This document shows positions 1-5,154 of a stretch of DNA of 5,154 bases, piece after piece. Position 1 is the first letter of the stretch. Each line of letters starts with the position of its first letter. Source of the DNA: Streptomyces violaceus (GTDB lineage Bacteria; Actinomycetota; Actinomycetes; Streptomycetales; Streptomycetaceae); contig KL569229.1 of the NCBI GenBank assembly GCA_000715635.1, forward strand, positions 1-5,154, given 5' to 3'. The position numbers and the translations under genes were made by a program. The notes under the pieces are model-generated. The model was not told the DNA's origin and ran no database searches. It saw only the letters and a program-made list of their open reading frames with translations.

Positions 1-672
1 CATCTGGACCCGACGCTGACCAAAGAGACAGAACCTAGGTGGTGTGCTGATTCTCGACGACACCGGGTTCATCAAGAAGGCTTCCACCTCGGCCGGGGTC
101 GGCCGGCAGTACACCGGCACTTCAGGAAAGATCGACAACTGTCAGATCGGCGTGTTCGCCGCCTACGCCACCAGTTCAGGCCGGGCTCTGGTGGACCGGG
201 AGCTCCACCTGCCGAAGTCCTGGACTTCTGACCGTGACCGTTGTCAAGCGGCGAAGATCCCGGACGAACGAGGCTTCGCGACCCCAAGGGCGAACTGGCC
301 CGGGACATCGTCCGCCGTTGCATCGCCGCTGGCCTGCCCGCCACGTGGGTCACCGCCGACGAGGCATACGGACAGGACTGGCACTTCCGCCGTCTGCTCG
401 AGCAGCTCAACGTCGGCTACGTGGTGGCAGTGCCCAAGTCTCAGCAGATCAAATCCCTGGCCGGGATCTGGCGCATAGACGAGCTCATCGACGAGGCTCC
501 CGCTGATGCCTGGCAGCGGCTCTCCTGCGGTGATGGGGCGAAGGGCCCGCGCGTTTATGACTGGGCTGCGGCCAAACTGCCCGCCAACATCATCTTCGAC
601 CCTGATCCGCCCACCCATCATCGCTGGGTGATGGCCCGCCGCAGCCTGTCTGACCCCGGCGAGCTTGCCTAC
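1..672 (+). pseudogene. IS701-type transposase, frameshifted and truncated
   Basis: Remnant of a DDE transposase of the IS701 type (DDE_5 nuclease), which would cut and paste its own element. Bases 44 to about 285 read [29 protein letters not shown] and [10 protein letters not shown], the first catalytic-Asp block of this family. The reading then moves to the frame that contains position 241: from about 286 it gives [12 protein letters not shown], then [13 protein letters not shown] with the second Asp, and ends with MARRSLSDPGELAY. The change lies in ACCCCAAGGG (281-290) and fits two extra bases or one lost base. The expected C-terminal block with the catalytic Glu (ARWAIEE-like) is absent; after 672 the sequence is unrelated. 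Upstream of 44 the frame runs back only to a TGA at 17-19, while another frame begins HLDPT at base 1, so a further lesion near 20-45 is possible. The N-terminal third lies outside the window. It cannot encode an active enzyme. Family assignment is by recalled motifs. Confidence 0.88.
1..672 (+). mobile_element. Internal fragment of an IS701-type insertion sequence
   Basis: The transposase remnant marks this stretch as a decayed insertion sequence. No terminal inverted repeat or target-site duplication can be seen. The left end is outside the window, and the right side stops inside the transposase gene at about 672, so this is a deletion remnant and not an intact element. Confidence 0.65.
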
Positions 673-815
673 AAAGATGTCGGTGGCCGCGCGGCGGCTG
701 AGGAAGACGTCCAGGTGCCCGTAGCCGGGCAGGAGGTGCAGGCTTCGCGGCCGGGGCGGTGGTGGTTCAGGAAGTCGAAGGTGTGGCGCTGGCTCTCCGC
801 GAGAAAGCGCAGCGC
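669..815 (-). pseudogene. Alpha/beta hydrolase C-terminal remnant, frameshifted
   Basis: On the minus strand, from about 815 down to 750, one frame reads LRFLAESQRHTFDFLNHH. From about 744 down to 670 another frame reads SLHLLPGYGHLDVFLSRRAA then TDIF. Joined, these resemble the C-terminal end of alpha/beta hydrolases, including those fused to GMC or cholesterol-oxidase-like proteins, where a segment like N-x-x-F-x-P-E-S-T-x-x-T-F-D is followed by PGYGHLD and A-x-x-D-V-F-P. The His of GYGHLD would be the catalytic His. The frame change sits near 744-752. The remnant ends exactly where the plus-strand transposase remnant ends, so the last residues of the hydrolase were lost at that junction. 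No convincing upstream part of the hydrolase is seen beyond about 830. The assignment rests on motif memory and was not checked by a search. Confidence 0.6.
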
Positions 816-908
816 GATCCGGGTGGACACCTCTGACGGACCGGCTGTCACACCGCTGGTCGCACCGGCCTCGCCGTGGTCTGAGATGCCGGGAAAAGCG
901 AACGGAAA

Positions 909-914
909 TACGAT
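909..914 (+). promoter_or_regulatory. Weak -10-like hexamer (TACGAT)
   Basis: TACGAT fits the actinobacterial TAnnnT -10 pattern and lies in the most A-rich part of the gap, 35 bases before the ATG at 949. No good TTGAC-type -35 box is found 16 to 19 bases upstream (the bases there read near GATGCC), so this is only a suggestion. Confidence 0.2.
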
Positions 915-937
915 GGTGTGACGCACGGGACCGCCCT

Positions 938-942
938 GGAGG
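938..942 (+). promoter_or_regulatory. Ribosome binding site of gene 1
   Basis: GGAGG lies six bases before the ATG at 949. This fixes that start codon with good confidence. Confidence 0.75.
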
Positions 943-948
943 TGCGCG

Positions 949-1407
949 ATGAGCCACGACACGGGTGCGGACGTCGACGAGCTGCTGACCATGTCGCGGC
1001 CGGAGCTCGACCGGCTGTTCCGCGCCGGTCATCCCGGTGAGACACCTCGAGGTGAGGGACGTGGCACCGTGCTTACGGCGCGCGGTGCCAGGGTGTCCAA
1101 GGCAGTGGCCGCGCTCGCGCGTCTCCTCGCATGGCAGGGAAAGGTCTTCGACCGCGACGGCGGCGGACTGCGCAACAGGGTCACGCCCTTCGGCATCCGG
1201 GCGATACGCGCGAACGTCTACCAGGACGAGAGCCTGCTGGACGGCGGCGAATGCATCGTCCTGGACTATTCCCGCACCTCGCTTGTCGCGCACTGGATAC
1301 GCGACGAGATCCGCCAGGTCGGCCCCCATCTCTATCTGGGAATCGTCTATTGGGGGCGGCGCAGGATCCTCAACTTCTCCCTGCACTTCGCCGGTCCAAA
1401 TACTTGA
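949..1407 (+). CDS. Conserved small protein of unknown function (operon gene 1)
   Basis: A 152-residue protein with no signal peptide and no membrane segment. The N-terminal third is charged and helical (SRPELDRLF). From residue 64 it looks beta-rich: GKVFDRDGG, PFGIRAIRANVY (from residue 80), ECIVLDYSRTSLVAHW (to about 116), then LYLGIVYWGRRRILNFSLHF at the C-terminus. The pattern of a short start, a G-K-V-F strand, P-F-G-x-R-A-I, L-D-Y-S-x-T-S and Y-L-G-x-V-Y-W-G is one I recall from uncharacterised bacterial proteins of similar length, so it looks complete. The beta-rich C-terminal part suggests a small barrel, perhaps lipocalin-like, that could bind a hydrophobic ligand; that is inference. 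The start is set by GGAGG at 938-942. It is the first gene of a run of four on the same strand. Gene 2 begins 63 bases later, with a stem-loop between them. No enzymatic motif is seen, and its link to the heme proteins rests on position alone. Confidence 0.85.
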   Translation: MSHDTGADVDELLTMSRPELDRLFRAGHPGETPRGEGRGTVLTARGARVSKAVAALARLLAWQGKVFDRDGGGLRNRVTPFGIRAIRANVYQDESLLDGGECIVLDYSRTSLVAHWIRDEIRQVGPHLYLGIVYWGRRRILNFSLHFAGPNT

Positions 1408-1412
1408 GACGT

Positions 1413-1455
1413 CCTGCCACACATCGCGGTGACGACCCGTCAGCCGCGAGGCAGG
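1413..1455 (+). promoter_or_regulatory. Nested stem-loop between genes 1 and 2
   Basis: The inner stem pairs CGCGG (1425-1429) with CCGCG (1444-1448), and TGACG (1430-1434) with CGTCA (1438-1442). It has one bulged G at 1443 and the loop ACC at 1435-1437: ten G/C-rich pairs. An outer stem pairs CCTGCC (1413-1418) with GGCAGG (1450-1455). It begins five bases after the stop of gene 1 and ends one base before the binding site of gene 2. There is no T run after it, so it is not a classical terminator. It could act as a processing or stability element, or as an attenuator or translational brake on gene 2. Confidence 0.55.
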
Positions 1456-1456
1456 T

Positions 1457-1462
1457 GGGAGG
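1457..1462 (+). promoter_or_regulatory. Ribosome binding site deciding the start of gene 2
   Basis: GGGAGG lies eight bases before the ATG at 1471. The alternative in-frame GTG at 1429 has no such site and falls inside the stem-loop, so 1471 is the better start. Confidence 0.7.
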
Positions 1463-1470
1463 TGCTGGAT

Positions 1471-2742
1471 ATGCCGCACCAGTCGGCAGTCACCGTCCTG
1501 GCCACCGTGCCCCCGGCCCGGGTCGATGACGTGCGGGAGGTGCTCGAAGAAGCCAACCGGAAGGGAGCGGGTAAGGTCTTCCGGTTCGCCGAGGTGGAGG
1601 GGCTCCATTTCGCGCGGCTGGTCCTTGTTCCCCAAGGCTCCGACAACGCCGGGGCGTTGCTGCCGGCCAGCGTCCTCTACATGAGCGAGGTGGACGTTTC
1701 ACCGTCCGCCCACCTCGCCGACCTTGTGCGTGCAGCGGGCGACGAGCTGGACAAGGTGTTCGGATACTGCGACGGATATCCGGCGGGCGGGGCTCCGGAC
1801 GGCGAGCGGATCGCCTGGCTGCGGTCGCGTTGCGTGCCGTGCGCGGCCTTCTACGTCAATACCGTCGGCAGGGGGCGGCGGCAGGTGCTGAACGAGGCCC
1901 GGTTGCGCGAGGCGATCGAGGAGTTCCTCGACCGGCACGCTGCCGAACTGTTGGGGAGGAGTCCCACGCGGATACGCGCCGCCGTCCAGGAATACGTCAC
2001 CGGTCGCAAGGACCTGGCCTGGGCGCGTTCGAGGCCCGCGCGGCCCGCCCTGCGCTGGCGGATCCGCCAGGCGGCCCATCTCGTCGGTGTCCCGCTGGCC
2101 GGGCTGGTGTTGTCGCCCTTCCTCGTGGTCGCTCTGCCGGTCTGGGCCGTGCTGGTGAGATGGCACGAACGTCGTGACGTTCCCAGCCGGAAGCGTCCGG
2201 ACCGCGACCACGTGCGCGAGCTCGCCTCGTACGAGGACTTCGTCGCACAGAACCCGTTCACCGCCGTCGGCGTGGTCAAGCCCGGCCGGTTCAGGCGGAT
2301 CACACTGACCGCGATCCTGTTCCTCGTGGACTACGGAGTGCGCCACTTCTTCAAGCAGGGAAATCTCGCCGGCGTTGCGACCATCCACTTCGCGCGCTGG
2401 CTGTTCATCGACGGCAAACGCCGGGTGATCTTCGCCAGCAACTACGACGGCAGCCTGGAAAGCTACATGGACGACTTCATCGACAAGGTCGCCTGGGGCC
2501 TCAACGCCGTCTTCAGCAACGGGCTGGGCTATCCGCGCACCCGGTGGCTCGTAATGGGCGGCGCCAACGACGAGCTGGCGTTCAAGCACTACCTCCGCTC
2601 CCATCAGCTGCCGACCCAGGTCTGGTACTCCGCGTACGACACCCTGACCGCGCACAACCTCCGTACCAATGCCCGTATACGCGCAGGCTTGTTCGGCACA
2701 CTTAGCCCGGCCGAGACCGAGGCCTGGCTCGCCCTGCTCTGA
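1471..2742 (+). CDS. Membrane-anchored protein with two related motif units, function unknown (operon gene 2)
   Basis: A 423-residue protein. Residues 1-110 look like an alpha/beta unit (AVTVLATVPPARVDDVREVL), with HFAR at 46-49 and VFGYCDGYP at 96-104. Residues 121-124 form a CxxC (CVPC) followed by AAFYVNTVGRG. A helical part (about 140-200) leads to one strongly hydrophobic segment at about 204-229, followed by RWHERR, which fits a single membrane span or hairpin. The C-terminal unit has NPFTAVGVVKPG, HFARW (306-310), IFASNYDGSLESYMDDFIDK, VFSNGLGYPRTRW (from 347) and QVWYSAY. HFAR and the VF...GYP motif recur in both halves, suggesting an internal duplication around the membrane segment. 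I recall similar uncharacterised proteins near DyP peroxidases and catalase-like genes. A relation to the ferredoxin-like fold of DyP proteins is possible but is inference. There is no signal peptide. The start is chosen by GGGAGG at 1457-1462. The peroxidase gene follows after 30 bases, so co-transcription is likely. No catalytic role can be assigned. Confidence 0.87.
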   Translation: MPHQSAVTVLATVPPARVDDVREVLEEANRKGAGKVFRFAEVEGLHFARLVLVPQGSDNAGALLPASVLYMSEVDVSPSAHLADLVRAAGDELDKVFGYCDGYPAGGAPDGERIAWLRSRCVPCAAFYVNTVGRGRRQVLNEARLREAIEEFLDRHAAELLGRSPTRIRAAVQEYVTGRKDLAWARSRPARPALRWRIRQAAHLVGVPLAGLVLSPFLVVALPVWAVLVRWHERRDVPSRKRPDRDHVRELASYEDFVAQNPFTAVGVVKPGRFRRITLTAILFLVDYGVRHFFKQGNLAGVATIHFARWLFIDGKRRVIFASNYDGSLESYMDDFIDKVAWGLNAVFSNGLGYPRTRWLVMGGANDELAFKHYLRSHQLPTQVWYSAYDTLTAHNLRTNARIRAGLFGTLSPAETEAWLALL

Positions 2743-2759
2743 GGAAGTCCGAGGAGACC

Positions 2760-2765
2760 GAGGGA
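2760..2765 (+). promoter_or_regulatory. Ribosome binding site of the peroxidase gene
   Basis: GAGGGA lies seven bases before the GTG at 2773, within a purine-rich run. The next in-frame start, an ATG at 2803, would remove the first conserved residues, so GTG at 2773 is preferred. Confidence 0.65.
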
Positions 2766-2772
2766 AGGGGAC

Positions 2773-4200
2773 GTGACGGTGGCGACGTTGGACCTCAACG
2801 ACATGCAGGGCCTGATCACCCGTGGCTACAGCACCCTGCGCTGGGCGAGCTTCCTGATGTTCACGATCAACAACCCAGCGAGCGCACGCGCCGCTCTCGG
2901 TGAGCTGACGCCACGGGTGACGAATGGCCGCGCGGAGCCCCCGGACACCGCTGTGAACCTCGCCTTCACGTCGGACGGCATACGGCTTCTGGGGTTGGAA
3001 ATCCCCGGCCCCGACGGCTTTCCCGAGGAATTCGTCTCGGGGATGACCGACCCCAACCGCAGTCGCTTCCTCGGTGACACCGGGGAGAACGCCCCGCGGT
3101 ACTGGCGATGGGGCGGCCCGACCACCCCTCCCGTGCACATTCTCGCCCTGCTGTACGCGCGCGACGAGGCGGGGCTGGGAGGGTTCGAGGCGGAGGTGCG
3201 CCAGGTCGTCCTCGCCACGGGCGGTCTCGCCGAGCTCGTGCGGCTGGGAACGGCCGAGCTGACCGAACGCGAACCCTTCGGCTTCCGGGACGGCATCTCA
3301 CAGCCGCTCATCGAGGGGATGCCCAAGGCCACGGCCGCTCGTGCCAACACCACAGCCGGTGACGAGGTGGTCAAGGCCGGGGAGTTCGTCCTCGGCTACC
3401 CCAACGAGTACGGCCTGTTGACGGACCGGCCGCTGCTGTCGCTCCCGCACGACTCCGCCGGCCTGCTGCCCCGCGGCCCCGGTGGCACCGACGCGGATCT
3501 CGGATACAACGGCAGCTATCTGGTCTTCCGGCAGCTTCATCAGGACGTCGACGCGTTCTGGGGTTACCTCGACGAGGCGACCAGGCGCCCCGACGGCAGC
3601 GGCGATCCCGCCGCGCGCGACGCGCTCGCCGCACGCATGGTGGGACGCTGGCCCAGCGGCGCACCATTGGTCCACGCGCCGCGGCAGGACGACCCGGCCC
3701 TTGCCACGGACAACGACTTCGGCTATTTCTCCACCGACCGGGACGGCTTGAGCTGCCCCCTCGGGGCGCACATCCGCCGCGCCAACCCGCGTGACTCGCT
3801 GGACCCCCGGCCGGGATCGGCCGAATCGATCGCGATCGGCAGACGGCACCGGATCCTGCGCCGGGGCCGGGCCTACGCGGACGGTGGGACGGAGGGCGGG
3901 AGTGAACGCGGGCTGCATTTCCTCTGTCTCAACGCGAACATCTCACGCCAGTTCGAGTTCATTCAGCACACCTGGTTGAACAATCCGAACTTCAACGGGC
4001 TCTACGACTCCCCCGACCCGCTCGTCGCACCCCGCTCGAACCACCGCTCCACCTTCACCGAACAGGCAAGGCCCGTACGCACCCGCCACCTCGACCTTCC
4101 GCAGTTCGTCTCCGTACGAGGTGGCGCCTATTTCTTCCTTCCCGGCCTGCGGGCGCTGCACTTCCTCTGTTCGGCCACCGGCAAGGACGAGCAGCGGTGA
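2773..4200 (+). CDS. DyP-type heme peroxidase (operon gene 3)
   Basis: A heme peroxidase of the dye-decolorizing (DyP) superfamily, which uses hydrogen peroxide or organic peroxides to oxidise varied substrates. The hallmark GxxDG motif is GFRDG at residues 170-174, with D173 as the expected acid-base residue. SCPLGAHIRRANPRDS follows from residue 327; H333 is the likely proximal heme ligand, and R363 in HRILRRGRAY is the likely distal Arg. ERGLHFLCLNANISRQFEF (378-396) matches the C-terminal strand and helix of the long DyP classes (C/D, now called V), and the length of 475 residues also fits these better than the shorter classes A and B. The N-terminus (LDLNDMQGLITRGY) has no Tat or Sec signal, so a cytoplasmic enzyme is expected. 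The C-terminus shows no clear encapsulin-targeting peptide. The start is GTG at 2773. The stop overlaps the start of the catalase-like gene, which argues for coupled translation. The physiological substrate cannot be read from sequence. Confidence 0.95.
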   Translation: MTVATLDLNDMQGLITRGYSTLRWASFLMFTINNPASARAALGELTPRVTNGRAEPPDTAVNLAFTSDGIRLLGLEIPGPDGFPEEFVSGMTDPNRSRFLGDTGENAPRYWRWGGPTTPPVHILALLYARDEAGLGGFEAEVRQVVLATGGLAELVRLGTAELTEREPFGFRDGISQPLIEGMPKATAARANTTAGDEVVKAGEFVLGYPNEYGLLTDRPLLSLPHDSAGLLPRGPGGTDADLGYNGSYLVFRQLHQDVDAFWGYLDEATRRPDGSGDPAARDALAARMVGRWPSGAPLVHAPRQDDPALATDNDFGYFSTDRDGLSCPLGAHIRRANPRDSLDPRPGSAESIAIGRRHRILRRGRAYADGGTEGGSERGLHFLCLNANISRQFEFIQHTWLNNPNFNGLYDSPDPLVAPRSNHRSTFTEQARPVRTRHLDLPQFVSVRGGAYFFLPGLRALHFLCSATGKDEQR

Positions 4201-5154
4201 CCCCGGCGCAGCGGGTCAACAATGCGATCCTGTGGTGCGTCCAGCTCGAACGGCGCGCCGATCCCTACATCCGCCCGCTGCTCGACCGGCTGCTGCGCCG
4301 ACCGGTACAGGCTCTGGTGCAGTGGCTCATCAACGTCCGCCGCCGCGACGAGTACCTTCGTCCCGCCGAGGAGATGGTCCGGCCTGAGGAGGCCGGGATC
4401 GCCGAGGACATCGCACGTCAGATGGCCCGGTTCATCGCACGCGAGTACATGCCGGGGTGCGCGCAGCGGGCCGGGAACACCAAGACCTACGGGGTCGTGC
4501 GTGGGGAGTTCACCGTGTCCGCCGACTTGCCCGAGCGGCTGCGTCACGGTGTCTTCAGCCTTCCCACCACCTTCCGGGCCTGGGTCCGCTTCGCCGGGCC
4601 GGGCCCCCTTTCGCCGCCCGACATCAAGGACAACGGCGTCCTCAGCATCGGCGTCAAGCTGCTCGGGGTCGAAGGCGAGAAGCTGCTCGACGACGAACGG
4701 AGCACCCAGGACTTCACGGGCATCAGCGCGCCGACCTTCACCACTCCCGATGTCGTGGAGAACCTCAAGCTGCAGCGGCATGTCTTCGACGGCACGCCCC
4801 TCCTGTATTTCCTGGGCCCTCGTGACCCGCACCTGTGCGACATGGTGATGCAGGGGTTGTACGCCAAAACGCACTCAAGTCCGCTGGAGGCCCGGTACTG
4901 GAGCTGCACGCCGTATCTGCTCGGTGAGGGCCAGGCCATGCAGTACTCCGTGGTTCCGCGCGACGGAACCCGCACGCGGGCGCCGTGGAACCCGCCGGAC
5001 GACTACTTGCGGGAGGCGCTGGCCACGACGTTGCGGGACCGCGACGTCACCTTCGACTTCCTCATCCAATTGCAAACCGATCCGCATCGGATGCCGATCG
5101 AGAACGCCTCGGTGGTCTGGTCCGAACGGCTCTCGCCGTTCATCCCCGTGGCCA
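4197..5154 (+). CDS. Catalase-fold heme protein, y4iL-like, 3' end outside window (operon gene 4)
   Basis: The GTG at 4197 overlaps the TGA of the peroxidase gene (GTGA), so translation is probably coupled. In all, 319 residues are visible and the frame is open to the window end. After a helical N-terminus (1-85) come QRAGNTKTYGVVRGEFTV (90-107), FRAWVRFAGPG (126-136), SIGVKLLGVEG, STQDFTGISAPTF (169-181) and MPIENASVVWSERLSPF near the end. This order matches the catalase-like superfamily, closest as I recall to the uncharacterised y4iL-like group, which is related to the coral allene oxide synthase domain. By eye, the three distal residues of true catalases are changed: the His aligns with N94, the Ser after Arg-Phe with A133, and the Asn with I176. 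Classical catalase activity is therefore doubtful. The proximal heme-ligand Tyr would lie beyond the window and cannot be judged. No signal peptide or long hydrophobic segment is seen. It may bind heme and act on an organic hydroperoxide, or be a non-catalytic partner of the DyP enzyme; both are inference. Confidence 0.88.
   Translation, partial: MTPAQRVNNAILWCVQLERRADPYIRPLLDRLLRRPVQALVQWLINVRRRDEYLRPAEEMVRPEEAGIAEDIARQMARFIAREYMPGCAQRAGNTKTYGVVRGEFTVSADLPERLRHGVFSLPTTFRAWVRFAGPGPLSPPDIKDNGVLSIGVKLLGVEGEKLLDDERSTQDFTGISAPTFTTPDVVENLKLQRHVFDGTPLLYFLGPRDPHLCDMVMQGLYAKTHSSPLEARYWSCTPYLLGEGQAMQYSVVPRDGTRTRAPWNPPDDYLREALATTLRDRDVTFDFLIQLQTDPHRMPIENASVVWSERLSPFIPVA

Larger units (their letters stand above)
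816..948. other. Noncoding stretch upstream of the four-gene operon
   Basis: No credible gene is seen on either strand. The open plus-strand frame ending at 921 is only the run-on of the transposase frame. This is the only sizeable gap before gene 1, so the operon promoter is expected here unless transcription enters from further upstream. The 5' part may be degraded sequence of the minus-strand hydrolase. Confidence 0.5.

Noticed and set aside
673..921. Plus-strand continuation of the transposase frame to the stop at 921
   Set aside because: After GELAY the translation no longer resembles any transposase block, and the opposite strand shows a hydrolase remnant, so this is run-on sequence.
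1429..1470. Upstream GTG start for gene 2
   Set aside because: It has no ribosome binding site and lies within the stem-loop. The ATG at 1471 has GGGAGG at good spacing.
244..1635. Long minus-strand open frame of 463 codons
   Set aside because: It runs antisense to gene 1 and the transposase remnant and has low-complexity, Arg/Pro/Gly-rich content typical of shadow frames in high-GC DNA. Only the short part at about 670-744 resembles a real protein, and that is listed as the hydrolase remnant.
2743..2772. Terminator or promoter between genes 2 and 3
   Set aside because: The 30-base gap is purine-rich, has no stem-loop or promoter-like hexamers, and is filled by the ribosome binding site.
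1699..3138. Minus-strand open frame of 479 codons
   Set aside because: It lies antisense across two well-supported genes, has no recognisable motif, and is explained by codon bias of the plus strand.
4150..4200. Possible encapsulin-targeting tail at the end of the DyP peroxidase
   Set aside because: The C-terminus (HFLCSATGKDEQR) lacks the extended small hydrophobic pattern of known cargo peptides and follows directly on the conserved peroxidase fold.
4128..4874. Minus-strand open frame of 248 codons, and the plus-strand frames at 4222-4848 and 4457-4825
   Set aside because: All are shadows of the catalase-like gene, which has clear family motifs in its own frame.

Overview
The window looks like actinobacterial, probably Streptomyces-type, chromosome. 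GC is high, third codon positions in the coding frames are mostly G or C, GTG start codons occur, ribosome binding sites are GGAGG-like, and genes are packed head to tail. The species cannot be read from the sequence.

Left part (1-948): a gene graveyard. Bases 1-672 carry the catalytic core of an IS701-type (DDE) transposase on the plus strand. It is split by a frameshift near 281-290 and cut off after residues ..GELAY, before the catalytic Glu. Directly abutting it, on the minus strand (about 669-815), is the C-terminal end of a different broken gene, an alpha/beta hydrolase recognised by LLPGYGHLDVF, also frameshifted. About 130 noncoding bases follow and must hold the promoter of the next genes, unless they are read from further upstream.

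Right part (949-5154): four consecutive plus-strand genes that look like one operon. They are (1) a 152-residue conserved protein of unknown function; (2) a 423-residue unknown protein with a central membrane segment and two copies of a related motif, one on each side of it; (3) a 475-residue DyP-type heme peroxidase without a signal peptide; (4) a catalase-fold protein, cut by the window end, whose start overlaps the stop of the peroxidase gene (GTGA). A nested stem-loop lies between genes 1 and 2.

How they may work together (inference): two heme proteins, one a clear DyP peroxidase and one a catalase-like protein in which all three classical distal heme-pocket residues appear replaced, are co-expressed with a membrane-anchored, internally duplicated protein and a small protein. 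This could be a cytoplasmic, membrane-attached system acting on peroxides, possibly lipid or other organic hydroperoxides. I know of no described pathway for this exact set. It is the best candidate here for an undescribed system.
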